From Fratercula arctica (taxonomy: Eukaryota; Chordata; Aves; Charadriiformes; Alcidae): 64,000 nt of DNA. The DNA is taken from the NCBI GenBank assembly GCA_947846985.1, contig CANTUZ010000002.1, positions 132,085,889 through 132,149,888 on the forward strand. Direction: 5' to 3'. Of this stretch, positions 11,441-25,100 are shown piece after piece (position 1 is the first letter of the stretch; every line of letters begins with the position of its first letter). Under the pieces are notes generated by a model that saw only the letters and a program-made list of their open reading frames with translations, was not told the origin of the DNA and did no database searches. A program made the position numbers and the translations under genes.

Positions 11441-12971
11441 AATTCCAAGTTAAATTATAGCCTTTGTTTTCAAATTGTTTGGGCATAACATCATAAATAT
11501 TGTTTATAGCATTATTTCATTAAAAGTCGTCTCATCAGCTTCTGCTTAGTCTTACTGAAGCTTATTCAAGTCTACCCTTTCCTTGAAATCTCATTTTCAA
11601 ATAATGTTTATATTAATGGCCTATTAATAGGCTGTCATTTAAAATAAGTTTAAATGATTAAAAAGTAAGACCAAGCTTAAACCATTGTTCTGAAAAAAAT
11701 GTTTCATTTATTGCATTCCTTGTGGCTATTTAAGTTAAAAAATGTATAGTTCTAGAGTAAATTGCAAATACAGTAGTTTGTTTTATCATTATGATGAAAA
11801 CCGTACCAAAATTTACAATATATATTAAACTTTCCCTGGGACTTTTGGATTCCTATGCAAAGCCATCTTTTACAGATGTTTCTTCAAAGCTCTATAATAC
11901 ACTACATGCATGTGACATTTAAATGTTATACTGTCACTGAACCTTCATCATTTTGTTCAGGGACTCGGGAACTAGACACAGACTCTTCAGTACACTAAGG
12001 AAACTGCTCAAAATGCAGAGGTTTGGGTCACATGATTCCTATTAATCTTGATGAGAGGTACATGGATAAGTCTGTGCACTGAAATTCATGAGAAGGTAAC
12101 GTCAATAGAATTTACTGTTCCCAACTTTGCTCTCTGAACCTTTGTGCCAGGCTACCTGGCACCTCTGTAAAGATCCTGGGGGGAAGGAGAGGATGGAGCA
12201 GTATAAAGTGATCAAAGCAAAGGCATTCAGAGTTTAAGGGGTCTATGGCATGTGTGCAAAGGTAGGAAATAAGTGATCAATACTAAATGTGAGAAAAGGT
12301 AGTTTTGAAATTATATTCTCCTTAAAACTTTCTTTGAAAGCATAATCTCCTTAGTCATAGTGGGTTTTGCATGTTTTCTTTTTTTTTTTTTAAATCGTGT
12401 AACATGGACACTCACTTATACAATAAACAACAAAAAAATACTCAGAAGTTGTATTTAGAGTTTAACTTACATGTATAAGTATAGATGATGCGTTTCTGTG
12501 AATTTTAAACTGAAATGGATTCAAGCTGAACCTATCTGATATGTCTCAAAAAGTGTGAGGGAAGAAGAAAAAAAAAAAAAAGAACGCTCAGGACCATAGT
12601 TAGGACATATGAAAAGAAATAGTTAAGTGCTAGCTTTGGGTTCAGTTCCTGCCACCATTACCTCTACAGAAATCAGTGTAACTAGACTTAGGTATGAATA
12701 AAAGCAGCAGATAGTATGAAAAACAAAATCAAAACAAGTTTTTAAATCTTACTCAGATCTTAGCCTATTGACTCAAACAGTGAACATCTAATATGCTTTG
12801 AGAGTTGTTCAGCACTGCCAAATATACCATCCAAGTGCACTTTTTTGGCAGGATTGTACGCAGCTTGTATTTATTAGATAGGCAGCTATTTGAGTTGATT
12901 AGCTACAAACATTTCATGAAAAAGAAATAATTGCTCATTCACTATAAATACATGTAGTTTTCTTCACCACT

Positions 12972-12983
12972 TGCTGACTCAGC
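12972..12983. promoter_or_regulatory. MARE/NF-E2-like motif
   Basis: The sequence TGCTGACTCAGC matches 12 of 13 positions of the near-palindromic Maf recognition element and includes a perfect AP-1 core TGACTCA. One motif alone gives little evidence of function. Confidence 0.3.
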
Positions 12984-15900
12984 TTCACTTGTGGTCTGAA
13001 GGATGAAGTCATATGAGGTTTTCATATTCTTGTTTTAATTTGCAACGTTGGGAGGAATAAGAGCAGCAGTCTGTTATAGCTTGCCCTTGTTCTGTTGTAC
13101 CACTCCCAAGAACAGAGGCTAGAGAATCCCTCTGCTGTCCAGCAGAGTGAAGAAGTCACCAGTCCTTCTCTTCTGGAGAAGGAGGAGACAGCAATGACAC
13201 CCAATACACTGACTACATACATCTGGCAAACAACTTAAGGACTGGTGCCAGCTTGTACGCGTAAACCTGCACCCAGATCAGGACTTCTTAGCAGAGACTG
13301 GGGAGTGGGCTGGCTTCTTGACTATTTCTCCCCAAGCAACCGGTGAAACTGAGCTTATCAGAGCTTTTTCCTGATTTTTTTTAATCCAGCAGAACTGAAT
13401 GTATACTTGTGGAGACCTCTTTGAATGCTGGGCATCTCCAAGAAGCAGAAATTACAACTGACATAACTTTTACTGGAGCAGTTAAAAGATCATGGTCCTG
13501 ATTTTCATACTGACAGTGGGACCATAACGGTTTTACTGGTTTCTTTTTCAGCTCACTAATATTCCCAGGTACTGTTCTGATCTGGGATATAGTTACAACA
13601 CAGTCATGGCCTGGAAGTAATGAGAAGGAAACAGAGAAATGACTTGGCCCCCTGCACCTAGCTAATGAGTCCATCCTTCCAACAGTCTTTCTCTTTGCAG
13701 GGGGAAGTTTAGTTTTATTACTGTCCCTTTTGCTTCTTCAGGATATGTACTTGGAAGGGTTCCTACTTCAACTCTTCTGGCTGCCCTCCATGCTTCTTAA
13801 AAATAATAATTGCAGACTTTGTTCTCCTCTTGATAGACTCTGAATACTGCTTGATTGTGAATAGCTTGATACACACGTTGCTTTCTTTAAGATCCTACCT
13901 GATTTTTGACACAACAGCTTACAGTAACACTACTTCATATGAAAGACTACTGAAAACAGCTGGCAGAGACCTGGGGAGACAAAAGCTATGCACTTGGAGA
14001 AAATGCCAGTTACATAGATTTAGAGGGATGGGCACTGTCACAGTACCAGCCACAGGGAAAGAATTATTGCAGTTCACATTTGAAGAGAGAACATACTCAG
14101 AAATAGAATTACATGTGTAATAGATTGCATCAGGCATGTAGGAGAAACCAAACATATCAAACTTTGGAGCCATCTAATGCCGTGTGAAAAATGTGGCTTG
14201 GTATAAAGTTTGTCCTTGTTGCGTGCCAAAAGATGGTTACTTAGAAAGCTATCCTCATTTCCGTACTTTCAGAGAACTCCTTTCAGATAAATATTTAATA
14301 ATATAGACTTTGCTATAATTAACAGATTAAAACGTGCAGAATTTGCTGAAGAGGGTTTCACGGAATAAGATCAAATAATAGCAAATGTCAATGCATATCA
14401 CCCATGCACGTGCTTAACTTGGGATCTGTTGAAGGAAAAGAATATGTAGGGAACAAAACAAGGTACCCTTGATATTTAACAATACAGTTGCTGTCATCAG
14501 GATCCCTGGAAGATAATAGAAGTAACCCTTAGCCCAAAATAAGATTTTGCAAGTAGTGAGAGCTCTGAAAATGTGTATATATACATTTGGTAAAAAAGTT
14601 TTGGAAGATGATGTATAACTTGTATCAAACATGCAGAAGCAACCTAGGTATAAAAAGAATTCAAAGGTACAAACAGCTGAGTACCAGCAAAAAAAAAAAA
14701 AAAAAAAGACAGATTACAAAAATTAAGAAGGACTGGGAGGAGGACATTACAAGGGAGAACAGGGTTTAACCTCTGTTGATGTGCCACAGAATAATCTGAC
14801 CTGAGCAAGCATGGCTGGATTTTATGAATGACTCAAAATAGGTCTTCTGAAGTGAGGTAGGACATCTTAGCACAAAGCTTATCTGCCAGTGACTCCTCTC
14901 ATTTTCACGGCCTAGTGGAAACTGCTGCCTCTCTCCTCCCCAGTGACACACAGCAACAACTGGCAAGTGTTTATGCACAGGCAGTCAGATACTATAACTA
15001 AGATTGTTAAAATGGAAAAACTTAGCTTATATGGCAGTTGATATGGTATCCAGCTACTGCACAAGCAAGTCATTAGCACTGTATTTTAAGAAAATGAGAT
15101 TGTAATTAGGTGCCTTTGATTCTAAAGGCAGAATGAGTTGCACATTTCTGGCTGCTGTTCCCAAAGCGTGACATCAGAGGAATCAGCCATCGACTGTCAT
15201 TCTCTGCTCACCCCACATTTTTACTCCATTACTAACTCGCAACTAGTCCCTGGGCAAGACGAGGTTCTCAGTCATCAGTGAGCAATAAATATGTCTGCTA
15301 GGGTTGATAAGATTTCTCAGACACATATAGCACTTTTTGTTTTGTTCCTGTTTTTCAATTTCACAAGCTGTCTCTGTGTTGAAGTTGGGTCTGGATCGCT
15401 GTTGACTTGCGGCTGCTTTGCCTCAGTAGGAATTAACAGTGTTCCTTCGTGCTAGCTGTCTTGAATGGAATAGGACCGTCAGAATGGCTTTCTTTCACTC
15501 CACAATGTGGGAAGACTGTCCAGGATATCCCGTGAACCCCAATTCCCACCTGTTGCAGTGACCCTATGGGTCATTGATTGCAGAGAAAGAGAGTAACTTG
15601 CTTCCCTACGCTGGGCTGTGGCCAGCGCAGCCCGGCTGTAGGACTGGGAAATCCTACAGTCCTGTGGTTTACTTTCAAGCTACCTGTACTCTTTCTCTTG
15701 GGAGCTGAGCATAGTCTTGCTAGCCCAGTGACTTCACCAAGAACTCCGTGCTTAGAATAATTACAGAATTGGGTCCAGAATCTGGAACTGCACATCTCAA
15801 AATGGAGATTAATGACTACATTCAACAGCTATTCCCCAAAATAAGCGGTATTGCCATAGGACGTCGCAAATGATGTGTGAAATTAGACACCTTTGCCGAT

Positions 15901-16924
15901 TGGCAGTGCACAAAGAGGATAAAGAGAATGACATGTAATTATTACTGTGCTATTAGCTGTGATATTTAACCTATACGAAGACAGAAAAGTCCAATAAATT
16001 CAAAAGCCTTAATTTTTTTTAAAAAAGAATAAAGTGCTTGGAAACTTCTTTTTAACAAACTTCACTAGAACTTTCTTCTGGAAGGGAGAAGGGTCCAAAA
16101 AAAAGAAAGGAAGACATTTTAAATTAGTCTCCTCTCAAAGCTCATCTCCTTCTTTCCTTTTACTTCAAAAAACTCAAACACCTTTCAAGCACATTACCAA
16201 ATTCCCTTAAATACTGGGGGGTGGGAAGAAGGGACTAAGACATTAGAAAAGTTCTGATACGATTGTGGTTGTACCTTTATCTGTCAGGATAACAGCTGTA
16301 ATGCTGTCTCTTTTACAGATAGAAATGAATACAAGTTATGTCTGCCAAAGCACAGAATAAGAATTAGTTAAGAACCTTTTTTCCAATTTTGTGAACTTTA
16401 TGGTTTGTGGCAAATTATACAGCGTACATTACACAATCTGAGAGATAAACTGTTAGCAAAATGTGTTAAAAACAACTAAAGAAAGTGCATGCACCAGCAT
16501 CTAGCATCAGTTCTGTAAGCTTCCCAGAGGTGATTTCAATAAATCCAGAAAGCCCCTACACATTTAGAGATAGATATGTCAGGCAAATCAGAATCCCTTC
16601 AGTTCTGAAAGGTGAACAGTATTATTTATATATTACATGTTTTGAAAAGGTGAAATGAAGTTACGTGTAGAGAGAAAATTGAAGAATATTAATCCTGGGC
16701 ATTTTGTCCGCTATGTGCTCAACTGATTTTTTTCACCTGTCTACGAGGTGCTTATCTTCTGTTTGTTTAATTGATAAACGCATACTGAAAGTTTGTAAAT
16801 ACTGCATGATATTTTTATTAAGAAAAAAAGTATTTTCTACATAGCACCAATGGTCACAATTTCAATTAAGAGCTGGTCAGCAGATCTTTAAAAGTTATGT
16901 TAGAAAGAAGATTAACACTGAATT

Positions 16925-17560
16925 GATTCTAATGGTATCCAGCAGGCATCAGCACTAGGCCCAATGCTATCCAGTATTCCCAGCAGTGATCTCGAGGTGC
17001 AAATGGAAATTACCATGTTAAGGATCTGAGGATGACAGAAAGATTACTCGAGCAGTACATAATGATGAGATCGAGGAAGAGACCTCTTTACAAACTAGAC
17101 CCATGGAAAAAACTAGCATTTTAGGAGAGACAATTGCACAGTTATACATCAATAAAAAGGAATTTCACCCCCAAAAAACGGGGTACAGTGCCTTGGAATG
17201 CCTTGACTCTGTAAGGATTTATGGGTCATAGTGGACCAGCAACTCAACATGAGCTCCCACTGTGAAGCTACATGAACAGCGCTAATGTAATCCTTGAATC
17301 CTGATGCAATTGTTGGAATAATTCCCATAGATCTGCTGCCCATATTTTAATGGGAATGGTGGAAAAAAAATGGAGAGTTCACAAAATTGCATTCAAAATT
17401 AATTTGAGAGCAGGAGAAAATTATTTGCTGTTAAAGTATGAACTCAATCTCTTTGATTATCAAAAAGAATGGCTGAGGGTGACTTGATTAAAGTTTATAG
17501 ATCATGGGAGAAAACTCTCATACGCAAAGACTCTTTATCCTGAAGGGGGAATAACATGAC
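16925..17560 (+). mobile_element. Ancient CR1-like LINE fragment
   Basis: Very decayed plus-strand LINE. The clearest part is near 17210-17330, which in translation resembles the CR1 segment VIVDQQLNMSSHCEAT and then SLNPDAIVGII, the region just before the ORF2 C-terminus. Upstream, near 16940-16990, a short block resembles the [13 protein letters not shown] site, and 17400-17550 resembles the C-terminal region. Many stops and shifts. Boundaries are approximate. Its age looks similar to the copy at 3.3-4.2 kb. Confidence 0.7.
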
Positions 17561-20500
17561 AATCACCTCACCCCACCACTCCCACCATACCCCAAAAGAT
17601 AAAAAAAAGTAATAAGAATTCTAGAAGCTGAACACTGAAAAACTAGAAACAAACCAGTTTTCTACTAATGAAAATAAATGTTGAAATAAGTTGCCCAGAA
17701 ATTATGAATTTTTACTATTGGCATATCTTCAAATCTTGATACAAATTACAATTTCACCAAATATTAGGTGTTCTTTATTTAAATAATAATTTTATTGGAC
17801 TCAACATCCAATAAATCCAATAGATAAAATTTAAGGGCCTTTGACACGCCAGCAAACTAGCTGATGTGGGATTTCAGAAATCCAAAACAGAACAGAAAAA
17901 GGAAGAAGAAAAATAGAGATAAATTAGAAAGATCTATTAAAAATTATATTTTCTAAAGATCTGAGGCCTGATTTGGGGCTTTTGTTATAATTCTAAGGGA
18001 GGATCTCTGACTCTAGACCATATGCTCTACTGTGGTATGTATTGCATAACTATGGAAAATGTCTTAATGTAGGTATTTTTCATTCGCATAAAATTGTCTG
18101 TAAGAATTTATATCCCAGCTGGTATGATGTTATACAGAAACAATATCATGTGTTGTTCTGCAAGTTGTGCATATGTTTGGTTTCTGAGGCCAAAAATCAG
18201 GATGTGGTTTGAAGAAAAGTGGGAGGAGTCAACTAGTAAAAGTGTTATACCATATGACAACCTCAAAAAAAAAAAAAAAAAAGAACATATCAGTTGGGAA
18301 AATATATAGCAGAAGCAGAGACTGCCTTTACTGCAATAACTAGTGATCTGCTGTGCACATGTGCACATTCACATACCACTGGAGTTTTAAAAGAATAGCA
18401 TTGCAACCTGTTGTTTGCATAGTCTGAATGTCCGTAACGACACAACAAAACCACTTTTTTGTGATGTAATCTCAGACGTTGTGCCAGTATAAATCACTCT
18501 GATTTTCAGTATATTAGAAGTAAACTAAATTATTACCGATACAAAATGGCTTCCCCATCTAGGACAGGAAGCAGGATGGCCATGTCGTACGGTATAGAGG
18601 TCCACTTGTAGGCTTACTGTTGATTTAGGAGAGGCTCCTGAGTAATTATCTGCTAGAGGGTAACAGTCTGCAGGTCACCTTAGTGGATTTTAAAGATATA
18701 AGAATGATAGAACTCATGATCTGTAAAGTGCCCAACTTGTAAATGGTTTAACGTGCCTCTTCCTCAGGTGAGTCATGCGCCTGCTTAAGTCTGAAAATAT
18801 TTTACTGCCAGACCTAATATGACCAAGTGAAAACATATTTTTTGATCCCTAAGTTAACATACTAGATCTCCCTGAGTATTTAACTTGGGTTAGAGATTCA
18901 CAGTGGAGTGAAAGTAAACAGCTTCAATCTCAGTAAGCACATATAATACATGAATTCAGAAAAAAAAAATAAAAAATAAAAAAAATAAAAATAGCTTCAA
19001 AAGCAGTTTTATATAGGTCTATTCTTGATATATAAGCCTGTTGAAATAGTAGGAAAAATAGGTTTCTTGGGGAAATCACAGCATTTGTAGCTCCCTGTTT
19101 GTTTCCTACATTAAGTTTTTGAAGCGTGTTGAAATTTTCAGGCTCCATATGGACACATTTAGTCACATTAATTTCTCTAATATGTTCAATCAAGTTTCAG
19201 TAGTTATTTTTTTTTAATTCTGTGTTTTCTGACTGTATGATTAATGTAAGTAAATAAGTAATCACCAGATGGAATGAAATTCTGCTTCCTGAACTTACGT
19301 AAGTACTGCAATTAAAATAACCTGAAATAGCAACATGAATAAGCTATACACAAATTAGCCATTTTCGCAATTAAGACGTAAGCCCAAAAGATGCCCGTAT
19401 ATATTTAAACCACTCTTGATTTAATTAAAGACACATAATAAATGAAAGGTTATGCTCAAGGGTTAATCTCAATTTTAATCTTTAATTTACCAACAATCCT
19501 AACACATCCCTTTATCTCATATAGTAATTATGGTTTTCTATTTTTCAGTAGAGCCTGATATCTTTGGTGGCATCTGGTGAGCATGTGTCAGTGGGAAGAC
19601 AGGCATTTCATACACCTGTGTTTCAGCTGTGAGTTGGCGCCTACCACTGGTAAAGCAGAAGGTAAGAGACACCTTTGTCACTTCACTGATAATCTAAAAA
19701 GCAAAATGTTGCATTCCTAATTTTAATGTTCTGATAAACCGTTTTGATTCTGTATTTGATTTGTCTTTCTACCCTAAATGCTGAAAGTTTCAAACAAGAA
19801 TGAAAATTTTTTTTAACGTCTCTAACCTTATAGACTTGGACCTGTGTTCCAGATCAGAACGCATTTCAAGGCTGGTTGTGGTAACATAAAGCTAGGGCAT
19901 AGTTTAGGGTATGCAAGAGAAGAAATCTCAGGTGCTCACAGTTCCCTTGCATAGCTCTGCCATGACAACCAGACACTCACCTTTCTGTCAATGTCACACA
20001 TCCTAGGACACCCCTGAGATCGCCTGATGCTAAGACAGATGGGTTAAGCAATCCAGGCTTTGGCAGACCCAACATCTCAATCTTGAGCAGAGCTAAAGGC
20101 TGGCAACATGGAACAGGGGTCAGGAGACACACCACTCTGAGCATACTCCATGCCTTTTGTCAGAGTAGACACCATCAGTACTGCCAGTGTAATCTGCGGA
20201 GACTGTTTGCTTGTTGCATTTTACTTTTACATAGGTTTTCTACAAGTTCCACAAATTTCCTGCTAATTTCCTTTCATGTAGCACAAAATACGCACAGCCA
20301 TATGGCAACAGCTCTGTCACCAAAATTCTCTGCAGGAGATTCACAACTATTTAAGTCTTTTTTTTTTTTTTAATCTTGTTCTTTCAAGAAATACTAATGA
20401 AATCAGCCTGCTTATTTAATGTTTTTCCATTAAATGGAAAAACATGGCATTTGCATATTACTTTTCATACCATGGCATTCCCCAATCTGAATTGGTCAAA

Positions 20501-22079
20501 GGTAAGGAGTCTTCCGGTGTTATCTTTTAACCAACAGCCTTGAGATGTCAGCCAGACAAAGATGTCCCTGAAAGATTAGTAGCTGAAATACGAAACATGG
20601 ACCATCCTAATGCTAAGTATGTTTTTGTGAGGATGACAGAATTCTGCAGATCATGGGATCTCCTAAAGGAGGCTTTTTTATTCACAGCAACTTCTATCAG
20701 TCTCCAGAGACCTGCACGTTCCAGAGGTGATACCAAAAATCAGTCCATTAAACAGTTAAAACCAAAAAACACCCCACAAAAACGTAAAGTCACCACCACC
20801 ACCACCACCTTAAGCAACCAGCTCTTGCAGGATGTGTAGCCCAAACTGGTTTTTATCTCAAAAGCATGAGGTCCAACAGGAAATTTTTAAGTACACCATG
20901 AAAGACTTTTCTGTTGCACTGTGAAACACCTAAAGACTTTTCAACACTCGACAGAAGTGGGCATTGTCATCTTCTCTTTACAGAGGGGCAACTAAGACAG
21001 AGAAGATGCCCTGCACACTTCTGCAGTAGCAGCAAAGAACAGTCCCTGGAAGGATTCCTTCAATCTACCATAAACAATGTGTCAGATCACTCTTTTTTTC
21101 CCTGCCTGATGATTTTCTTCATTATGAAATGCTTTTTTTTTTACAGTTCCAATTATTTTTTAAGAAAACTAAGCAATTTCTTTAGATTTTTGGTTTTATG
21201 TTATCCTTATTGTTTCTGAGATCCTCTTGCAGTTTGGAAAATAAATAGCTTTCCAGGCTGCATTTCTTAATTTCTATTGAATAACCTTGACTTAATTCTT
21301 CTGTGAATGGAAAAAAAAAGTCATTACTTGTGCTCCCCCTTAACGTCTTCATTCACACATCTTGGTACACAACACTCTTACTGATGACATTTCTGGGAAT
21401 TGTACTAATTGTCACTAAGTTCAAGAGTCTGATTCAGGAAAACACATCTAAAACAGAAAAAAACACCTGGTGCAACATTAAAACAGACAATTAAACATTT
21501 GCCTAAATTCAAAACCAAAAGACCATAAAAATACAGAGTTGGAAGTGTGCTAAAACAGTCATTGCATGAATCAATAATTTTCCTTACAAAATAAACTCTG
21601 AAGTCCTAATGAATTAAAAGACATTCTCCTTCAGTTTATAGCAATCTTAAGGTGGGTCAAAGATTTGTCTTACAATGTCTAACAGTCCCTTTAAGCAGTC
21701 ATTCATTGTAAGAAGCGACAGAAACATCCCATCTTCCCTGTTCCTCTGGTAGGACAAAAATCAGAAGATACAATAAAAAAATGAAACTAAACAAAATGAA
21801 AACAATAAGACTTTTCTGCCCCAAATTATGTCCTGTTTCTTTATAGAGCTTTTGGAAACCTTAATTGTTTAAAGCAGTGGGTAAGAAAGAGTGACCTCTG
21901 AGCAGTAGATTCTGGGATTTAGACACATAAATAATTTTTTCTCTTCGAACTTGAAAATGAAGGCTACAGTTTGCTCTGCCACCACTCATGGGGCTTCGTC
22001 TGATGACACAGATGTAGAAGCTTTGAGTAAAATGGAAATATCAGTTGCCAGAAGCATAACTGTGAGCAAATCTCAGTAA
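17561..22079. other. AT-rich non-coding DNA
   Basis: No gene recognised. It holds A-runs near 18266-18282 and a 27-bp inverted repeat at 20419-20445. A short CACC-type run at about 20792-20808 causes a poly-threonine stretch in a 99-codon frame (20540-20839), which otherwise has no family resemblance. Confidence 0.45.
20419..20445. repeat. 27-bp near-perfect inverted repeat
   Basis: Two 13-base arms (ATGTTTTTCCATT and AATGGAAAAACAT) are exactly complementary around one central A. No gene end is nearby, so I do not call it a terminator. It may be a chance AT-rich palindrome. Confidence 0.85.
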
Positions 22080-22190
22080 GCGAGGTCCCTCGTCCCGTCG
22101 CAGGTCACCAGCTCCTTTCTGTACCTCGCCTAACGGCGGGGGCTGCTCCAGCGCTGCTGTTACTGTGCCGAATCTCGAGCCGGCAATATG
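22080..22190. other. Isolated GC/CpG-rich patch
   Basis: About 110 bases with roughly ten CpG dinucleotides in otherwise AT-rich, CpG-poor DNA. Too short for a standard CpG island. It could be a small unmethylated regulatory element or the remains of an exon or retrocopy. No reading frame is convincing. Confidence 0.4.
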
Positions 22191-25100
22191 ACTTGCAAGG
22201 TTTGTTCATGTGATTACAGGCAAGAGAAGCTTTAAAGCACACAGCCTGTTAAATTCCAGTAAATAAGTTACTGCATATTTTAGAAGGAGCTTCTTACCAC
22301 ACAGTTCACAATTAGTACGCCCATTTCAGCATTAAAAAGGTACCTAGGAAAAGAAAATGTGTGTATAAGTACAAAAATATCAGAATAGAGCACTTAGACT
22401 GAATAATTAATACCATTTTATGTTATGCAACCATATATTTGAATCAGCAAAGATGACTAAGGCTACAAATTCATGTTTATTGACAAGGATGCGTTTCTTA
22501 AGTCACCATTTAAAATGGATTTTTATGGCCGGTCTTAATAACCAAGAGGCAAAAGTGTGTTGCACTGCATGGGCATGCCGAAGATACAAGTTAAATGGCC
22601 AAGACTACTCTCTAACTCCCTAGGCAAAAAGGCAATAGAACTGTTATTGAGACAGAACAAAGAAAGAACTATCCTATTCTCTCTGTATCTACCAACTTTA
22701 AATATGAGTAAAAATGCCAGTTAGTCTAAAAAAAAAAAGTTAACAAATTTTCCAGGCTCATAACTCACTATGAGTTTGCATTACAAGTTTACATAACTAA
22801 TGAACATCATAGGTCTGCTCCATAATGCTGATTTTAGCAGAAGTACTACCAGGAAACATATTTTATACCGAAACGTAGCATTTTCTCACCTCATCTTTAC
22901 CAGTGAGGACACTTCCTTCTGCTTCACATGGTTCTACATCCTCTCAGATTTCACATTCTTACATAATTAATCACACTACTGAAAAATTTTTTAATCCAAA
23001 TAATCCAGCTTCCCTTCAAGAACTGTTTTCAGTAGTGTGCTAAATAGTTTAAGCAGAAATATAGCCCAAAACACTTTGCTTTCTTGAGGCATGTAATAGT
23101 TATACGCAAGAATGAGCTTCATAGATCTTCCTATTCCACCACAGTTGCACCATGAAGTTTACTTAAAATTTCTTACCAAAAAAGAAAAAAAAAAAAAAGT
23201 TGTATCGTGACTCTGCAGTAAGTAAGAGTAGCTTCTTGTATTTCTGCACTGGCATGAGGGAGTGCTTCATATTCTTGTAGATTGACTGTGTTTTCTGACC
23301 GTAACTGTGGCTGCTGCAAAGGAAGCAGCTTCAGTCTGTTCTACCTAAATGTCTCACCCCAGACGGAGGTTGCTGCTCCTTCAGAGCTGCCAGCGAAGCT
23401 GCTCATATGGTCACTCCCTAACCCAAGGCAACCAGGGCGAACCCGACTAATTCAAATAGGAACTCAGCAAAGAGGCACGGGATTGCGCTCATGAGCAGCT
23501 GAGGGAATGTAAATTCTGGTACCAAGGAAAATGACCGGAAGCTTAGGGCAAGATGAAAATTTGGGTCCATTTGGAAGAAAACATATTAGCAAGGATCAAA
23601 TTAAATATAGTTATGTTTTGCTTTCCTGTGACTGCTTCACAAATAGATGATTTAATATTCAAAAAGTGACTAGCATCACTAAGGTAATGCCCAACTAGTA
23701 ATAAGAACTTTACAGGTGACTCCATCCAGCGTAAAGTGACTTGATATCACAATATGCCTCAGGATGATTTCCACGGTGATTATTTGAAAAGAACCCAAAA
23801 AAAATCCACTACAAAGTCAATTGTTTAAATATTCCCAAAAGACTTTCTCCTGTGAAAGATGGAGAATATTAAGCAATAATAACTAAACTTCTGTGAAACA
23901 AAAACAAACTCCTATTTTATGGTTTTCGTACCTGAGTGGGACAGATTCCAATTCATAACTGAAAGATTTATTTATGTAAAACTCTTAAGAACGGTGTGAA
24001 AATACCTTGCAGGCCTTTCTCCTTTTTTTGTTTTCATCACGCACTATAAAAATACTCCCTGGTGGTCTGTTTATTCCCAAATGGACTGACCAGGAAGAAA
24101 TAAGTTTACAGTGAATCCACTTTTTCTTTCTTTTTTCCCTAAGTTATCCTGCATATTGCTCCCTATTTGGACTAGGCACACTTTTATTTAGTACTCCCTA
24201 TACCTTATTCGCATCTGTCAACAAAAAATGCACATCGCAGTCACACACCAAGGCACAAGTCACAAAACTCACAGAAAAAGTAAAAGAAATGATATTTATA
24301 TGTCATTTCAATAGTCAGGGGAGAAGAAGTGTCCCAGTCCCTCTTTCTAAAAATAATGCTTCATACAGGTGTCATCTCTGTATTTTCACTGGAGTTATCA
24401 AAAGAAAAGAAGTTGTCATTTATGGAAGTTGCTTCCTGCTATTGGAATAAAACGATCTGCCTTAAATCACAGTTCAGATCGTCCATACCTTCCTTCCACG
24501 AAAATCACTCTTACATGTAGGGAAATGGGAAAAAACGGTTATGTTAACCCACCGTCAACCTATGTGATCTACACAAATAACATACACAAACTCGCTCATG
24601 GTCATCTGTTCCTAACAAAAATGAATTGAAAGTATTTACTAGGTCTTAGAAAAATAGAATGAAAAAGAACAAAACCAGCTAGTCCTGCCACCCGTAGCAA
24701 TGATGAGCTGATAAATAACCTCACCATACTGTCTTGTCAGGCATATCTAATAGAGATGAAGAAGTCACTAATTAGGGCATTAATTCCGCACTGCACTGCA
24801 GTTGCAATGCAACCTCCCTTTCACTGACAGGTGCAATACGTGGGTGCAAATTTCTTGGCATCAGCAATCTACTCTTTTGCATTTACATTGCCAAGCAACA
24901 TCATTACTTTGATTGACTTATGTACAGTACTACACTTTCACCTCTTAGGTACAGAAAGAAAAGATTGATTCCGATTTCAGTGCCACAGTTTTACACAGAC
25001 GTAGTTCCAATGAATTAAGTGCACTTACTCCTAATTTACGGTCATGGAAGAAAAATCGTTTTCTTGATTACCTTCCTATTTAGAAAGCTCTAATTCTTTT

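Larger units (their letters stand above)
10736..16924. other. AT-rich non-coding DNA
   Basis: About 6 kb without a recognisable gene. It contains an (AT)9 microsatellite, A-runs near 12569 and 14691-14707, and a MARE-like motif near 12972. The 97-codon minus-strand frame at 13381-13674 and the 96-codon plus-strand frame at 13830-14120 have no motif I know. Confidence 0.45.
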
